The notes under the pieces are model-generated. The model saw nothing but the letters and a program-made list of their open reading frames with translations. It was not told the origin of the DNA and searched no databases. From Bacteroidota bacterium (GTDB lineage Bacteria > Bacteroidota > Bacteroidia > Bacteroidales > Prolixibacteraceae), in the NCBI GenBank assembly GCA_030691295.1, contig JAUYEQ010000043.1:1-9122 (forward strand): a DNA stretch of 9,122 bases. The letters are read 5' to 3'. Below, piece after piece: positions 6,819 through 9,122 of the stretch. Within the stretch, counting starts at the first letter, position 1. Every line of letters begins with the position of its first letter. A program made the position numbers and the translations under genes.

Positions 6819-6851
6819 AGTTATTGAGTTTTTAAATTTAATTTTAAAAAA

Positions 6852-8432
6852 ATGAAGAGAATAATTTTACTTATGATCCTGGGGATAATCACTGCCATTA
6901 GCTCCAGTCTAAATGCACAAAACGATGCACAAAGTATTGGGAAACAATATTTTGATATGGGTGAGTATTTTCAGTGGGGAGATGGGTTCGATGAAAAGAA
7001 GGATTATACTAAAGCAGTTATTGCCTATCAAAAATCGGCGGCACTTAACTATCCCGATGGTATAATGGGATTGGGCGAAATGTACGAATATGGTTTGGGA
7101 GGTTTAAAAAAAGATGTACAAAAGTCGTTTAATATGTTTGTGCAAGCATACAATAGTGGCAGTAAGCGAGCATGCTACAACTTGTTCAGATCGTATGCCT
7201 ATGGACTTGGTTGTGAAGTAGATTACGAAAAAATGATCCTTTACCTGAATGAAGGGATTAAGCGTGGAGATGCTTCCAGTATGTTTGGTATGGGCGTTGT
7301 GCTCTATAAAGGTTGGGGAATTGAGCAAAGCTACGAAAAAGCAATTGTCTCTTTTGAAAGGGCAGTATTAATGGGGTCATTGTCGGCAAAATATTATTTG
7401 GGAATATGCTACCGTAATGGATACGGCGTCCCGAAAGATGAACAAAAAGGGAAGTATTATCTTGATGAATCAGCAAAATCATGTCATTTTTCGCAAAATG
7501 AGTTAAAAAAAGCCGAACCGGAGATCAAAGCCGCGAAAAGGATCGAGAACAAAGAATTCGATTCTCCCAAGAGTTTTCAAAAAATGAAACACAATGCAAA
7601 AAATGAATCATTTGAAGGCGATTGGACAGGATATCTTTCGTTTTATGATTGGAGCGGAAAGTATAAATTGAATGAAAGAGAAATTGCACTCAGCATAAAA
7701 GTTGAAGGCGACAAATTTGAAGGTATTTGGACTCAGGAAGGCAAAACATTCCATATCAATGGTATTAGCAATCAATATGGAATTGTGTTCAACTCGGGCG
7801 AATTCGATTTTGCTGACCATTTTAAGGGTAATGTGAAAATTAAAATTCAGGCAGGCTCGTTCGAAACATTCACACAAGGGAATAATGCAATTCTTGGAGG
7901 GAACATTTCTCTATTTTCGATTACTGAAAAATCTCCCGAACGGCCAGCCTATGTAATATTGGCAAAAAAGAAGGAAGAAAAGAGAGAGGATAAAAAGCAG
8001 AAAAAATCAGCTTCGATTCCTGAGCCACCAATTGTCAATGTTCTAATTACTCCCGTCGAGCCCTCTGTTTTATCCAGTTCAATCGACCCCATTCAACCGC
8101 CATATGATACTACCAAAAACGTGGAATCTAAAAACGAAAATTCCGAAGAAGAGCAGATTGTCAATCATTTGCAAAGTACCAACATTAATTCGAGGGTTTG
8201 GCCTGTTCCTTTTAAGAATAATCTAAGCGTGGAGTACAATCTGAAAACCGATAGCGAGATTGAAATCCGCTTGATCTCCATGGATGGGAAACTGGTTGGA
8301 ATACTTGCCAAAGAAAAAAGGATGGCCGGATTGCAAATCCAGCATCTCAATGTTAATGTTCCTAAAGGAACTTATATCCTTCAGTTGATATCAAACAACA
8401 TGAAGGCATCACACATTGTAATCAATGAATAG
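6852..8432 (+). CDS. Secreted Sel1-repeat protein with a C-terminal T9SS (type A-like) sorting domain
   Basis: The protein has 526 residues. A Sec signal peptide (MKRIILLMILGII, then SSLNAQ) ends at about residue 22. Residues about 50-210 hold four to five Sel1-type repeats, seen as recurring A-x-x-x-Y/F-x-x-A and G-x-x-Y-x-x-G-x-G patterns (for example MGLGEMYEYGLGG at 72-84 and YLGICYRNGYGV at 182-193). These are alpha-helical, TPR-like scaffolds for protein binding. Residues about 252-370 are a beta-rich domain I do not recognise (SFEGDWTGYLSFYDWSG, GDKFEGIWTQEGKTF). A Lys/Glu-rich then Pro-rich linker (about 371-440) follows. Residues about 448-526 match the T9SS C-terminal sorting domain: RVWPVPFKNNLSVEYNL, a central MDGKLV, PKGTYILQL (504-512) and a short final strand SHIVINE. 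T9SS cargo crosses the outer membrane and is often attached to surface LPS. It is packed between the ligase gene (33-bp gap) and the lipoprotein gene (22-bp gap), so it is probably co-transcribed. Confidence 0.85.
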   Translation: MKRIILLMILGIITAISSSLNAQNDAQSIGKQYFDMGEYFQWGDGFDEKKDYTKAVIAYQKSAALNYPDGIMGLGEMYEYGLGGLKKDVQKSFNMFVQAYNSGSKRACYNLFRSYAYGLGCEVDYEKMILYLNEGIKRGDASSMFGMGVVLYKGWGIEQSYEKAIVSFERAVLMGSLSAKYYLGICYRNGYGVPKDEQKGKYYLDESAKSCHFSQNELKKAEPEIKAAKRIENKEFDSPKSFQKMKHNAKNESFEGDWTGYLSFYDWSGKYKLNEREIALSIKVEGDKFEGIWTQEGKTFHINGISNQYGIVFNSGEFDFADHFKGNVKIKIQAGSFETFTQGNNAILGGNISLFSITEKSPERPAYVILAKKKEEKREDKKQKKSASIPEPPIVNVLITPVEPSVLSSSIDPIQPPYDTTKNVESKNENSEEEQIVNHLQSTNINSRVWPVPFKNNLSVEYNLKTDSEIEIRLISMDGKLVGILAKEKRMAGLQIQHLNVNVPKGTYILQLISNNMKASHIVINE

Positions 8433-8454
8433 ACAATTACTTAATAAATGAGAG

Positions 8455-9087
8455 ATGAAAACATATCTATTTATCCTGTTTGTAATTATTATATCAATAT
8501 GCGGGTGTAATAATAAGCCGGAGCAAACGGTGAAACAAAACGGAACGAATGCTTCGAAAAAAATCAACCCGGAAAACGCCGCAATACCATTATCTGAATT
8601 GGAAGCTATTAATCGTAATTTATCAAAACAGGTTAGCGAGAATTTCCGTTCGTGGAGCTATAATGAACCTGAAAGATGGGAATATCTGTCGAATAAATTT
8701 GCTGAAGAAGTGATTCTTTCGTGTCCAGATGCAACATTAAATAAGGAAAAGATTGCTCAGGTGTTTTTAACCCATCTCACCCAACGGGCAGGTATTTACA
8801 AAGGTAACGCTATCGACAAACAAGCTATGATGGGTCATTCTGCAAGCGAATTTAAATATAACCTCAGTTTTTTGATTGGAATAGAAGGCTATCAGAATTG
8901 GCAATCACTTTCTAAAAATGAATTCCAAAAATTTAACTTGAAAAGAGACTCATTACAAAAGTTATCACTTGCAGTTAGGCAAAACTTCAGAAATCTAAAA
9001 TACCAAAACCATGATAAAAAAAATCCTAACTTTATACGGTCTAATCCTAATTTTAATGTTAGCAATACAGACCACGACAAACGATAA
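8455..9087 (+). CDS. Lipoprotein of unknown function
   Basis: The protein has 210 residues and begins with a lipoprotein signal (MKTYLFILFVIIISICGC, Cys18 lipidated, followed by Asn-Asn-Lys). I do not recognise the mature domain. It is mainly helical in appearance, polar, and has Trp/Tyr-containing segments (FRSWSYNEPERWEYL at 64-78; IGIEGYQNWQSLSKNEFQKF at 141-160) and Cys90. Residues about 184-210 are Asn/Asp/Lys-rich, low in complexity, and lie over a second reading frame that encodes a hydrophobic peptide (9011-9091). This tail may be an extension gained by reading into a former next gene. The ATG at 8455 is preferred because it gives an intact lipobox; an ATG at 8448 is in another frame. 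It lies 22 bp after the Sel1/T9SS gene, so it is probably the same transcription unit and may be its periplasmic or surface partner. Confidence 0.8.
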   Translation: MKTYLFILFVIIISICGCNNKPEQTVKQNGTNASKKINPENAAIPLSELEAINRNLSKQVSENFRSWSYNEPERWEYLSNKFAEEVILSCPDATLNKEKIAQVFLTHLTQRAGIYKGNAIDKQAMMGHSASEFKYNLSFLIGIEGYQNWQSLSKNEFQKFNLKRDSLQKLSLAVRQNFRNLKYQNHDKKNPNFIRSNPNFNVSNTDHDKR

Positions 9088-9091
9088 GTAA
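9011..9091 (+). CDS. Possible 26-residue hydrophobic peptide, overlapping the lipoprotein gene
   Basis: ATG at 9011 opens a 26-codon frame, shifted +1 relative to the lipoprotein gene, ending with TAA at 9089-9091, four bases after that gene's stop. It has the form of a signal or membrane peptide: MIKKIL, a hydrophobic run of about 12 residues (LYGLILILMLAI), then QTTTNDK. An A8 run (9016-9023) lies just after its start. It could be a small membrane peptide made by translational coupling, or the start of a decayed gene. Multiple stops follow at once in every frame, so no continuation is visible before the window ends. Confidence 0.3.
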   Translation: MIKKILTLYGLILILMLAIQTTTNDK

Positions 9092-9122
9092 TAAGAATAA
9101 TATAATGTCGTATTTTGTTGTT

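Noticed and set aside
9105..9122. Start of a further gene (ATG at 9105) at the right edge
   Set aside because: Only six codons are visible before the window ends, which is too little to support a call.

Overview
The window most likely comes from a member of the Bacteroidota, plausibly an environmental or marine polysaccharide degrader of the Marinilabiliales/Prolixibacteraceae type. This is inferred from gene families, not from a marker gene. The supporting signs are two S1 sulfatases with a lipoprotein or Sec signal, a branching enzyme of the large GH13 type common in this phylum, a C-terminal type IX secretion (T9SS) sorting tail, an exact Bacteroidetes-type -7 box (TAnnTTTG), and little use of Shine-Dalgarno sequences.

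Layout. The left half (1-3995) is all on the minus strand. Reading with transcription, there is a Sec-exported arylsulfatase (3995-2538), a 180-bp spacer full of short degenerate repeats, a lipoprotein sulfatase with a GTG start (2357-786), and the first 239 codons of a 1,4-alpha-glucan branching enzyme that runs off the left edge (719-1). The two sulfatases look like parts of a sulfated-glycan degradation function. The branching enzyme is glycogen metabolism and is probably only a co-oriented neighbour.

A 678-bp AT-rich divergent intergenic region (3996-4673) follows. It holds a (CT)16 microsatellite, a 16-bp near-palindrome, a good plus-strand promoter candidate (4462-4490) and a long leader.

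The right half (4674-9122) is all on the plus strand and reads as one tightly packed unit: a 57-residue helix-turn-helix protein (4674-4847), an O-antigen ligase/polymerase-like membrane protein with a C-terminal TPR tail (5022-6818), a secreted Sel1-repeat protein with a T9SS sorting domain (6852-8432), a lipoprotein of unknown function (8455-9087), and a 26-codon hydrophobic frame overlapping the lipoprotein's 3' end (9011-9091). Two 17-bp direct repeats 20 bp apart (4866-4902) lie between the HTH gene and the ligase gene and could be its operator. The best candidate for an undescribed system is this right-hand cassette. A glycan ligase made together with a T9SS cargo protein, a lipoprotein and a dedicated small regulator suggests a regulated cell-surface display or glycan-attachment module. 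That role is inference; only the domain calls come from the sequence.
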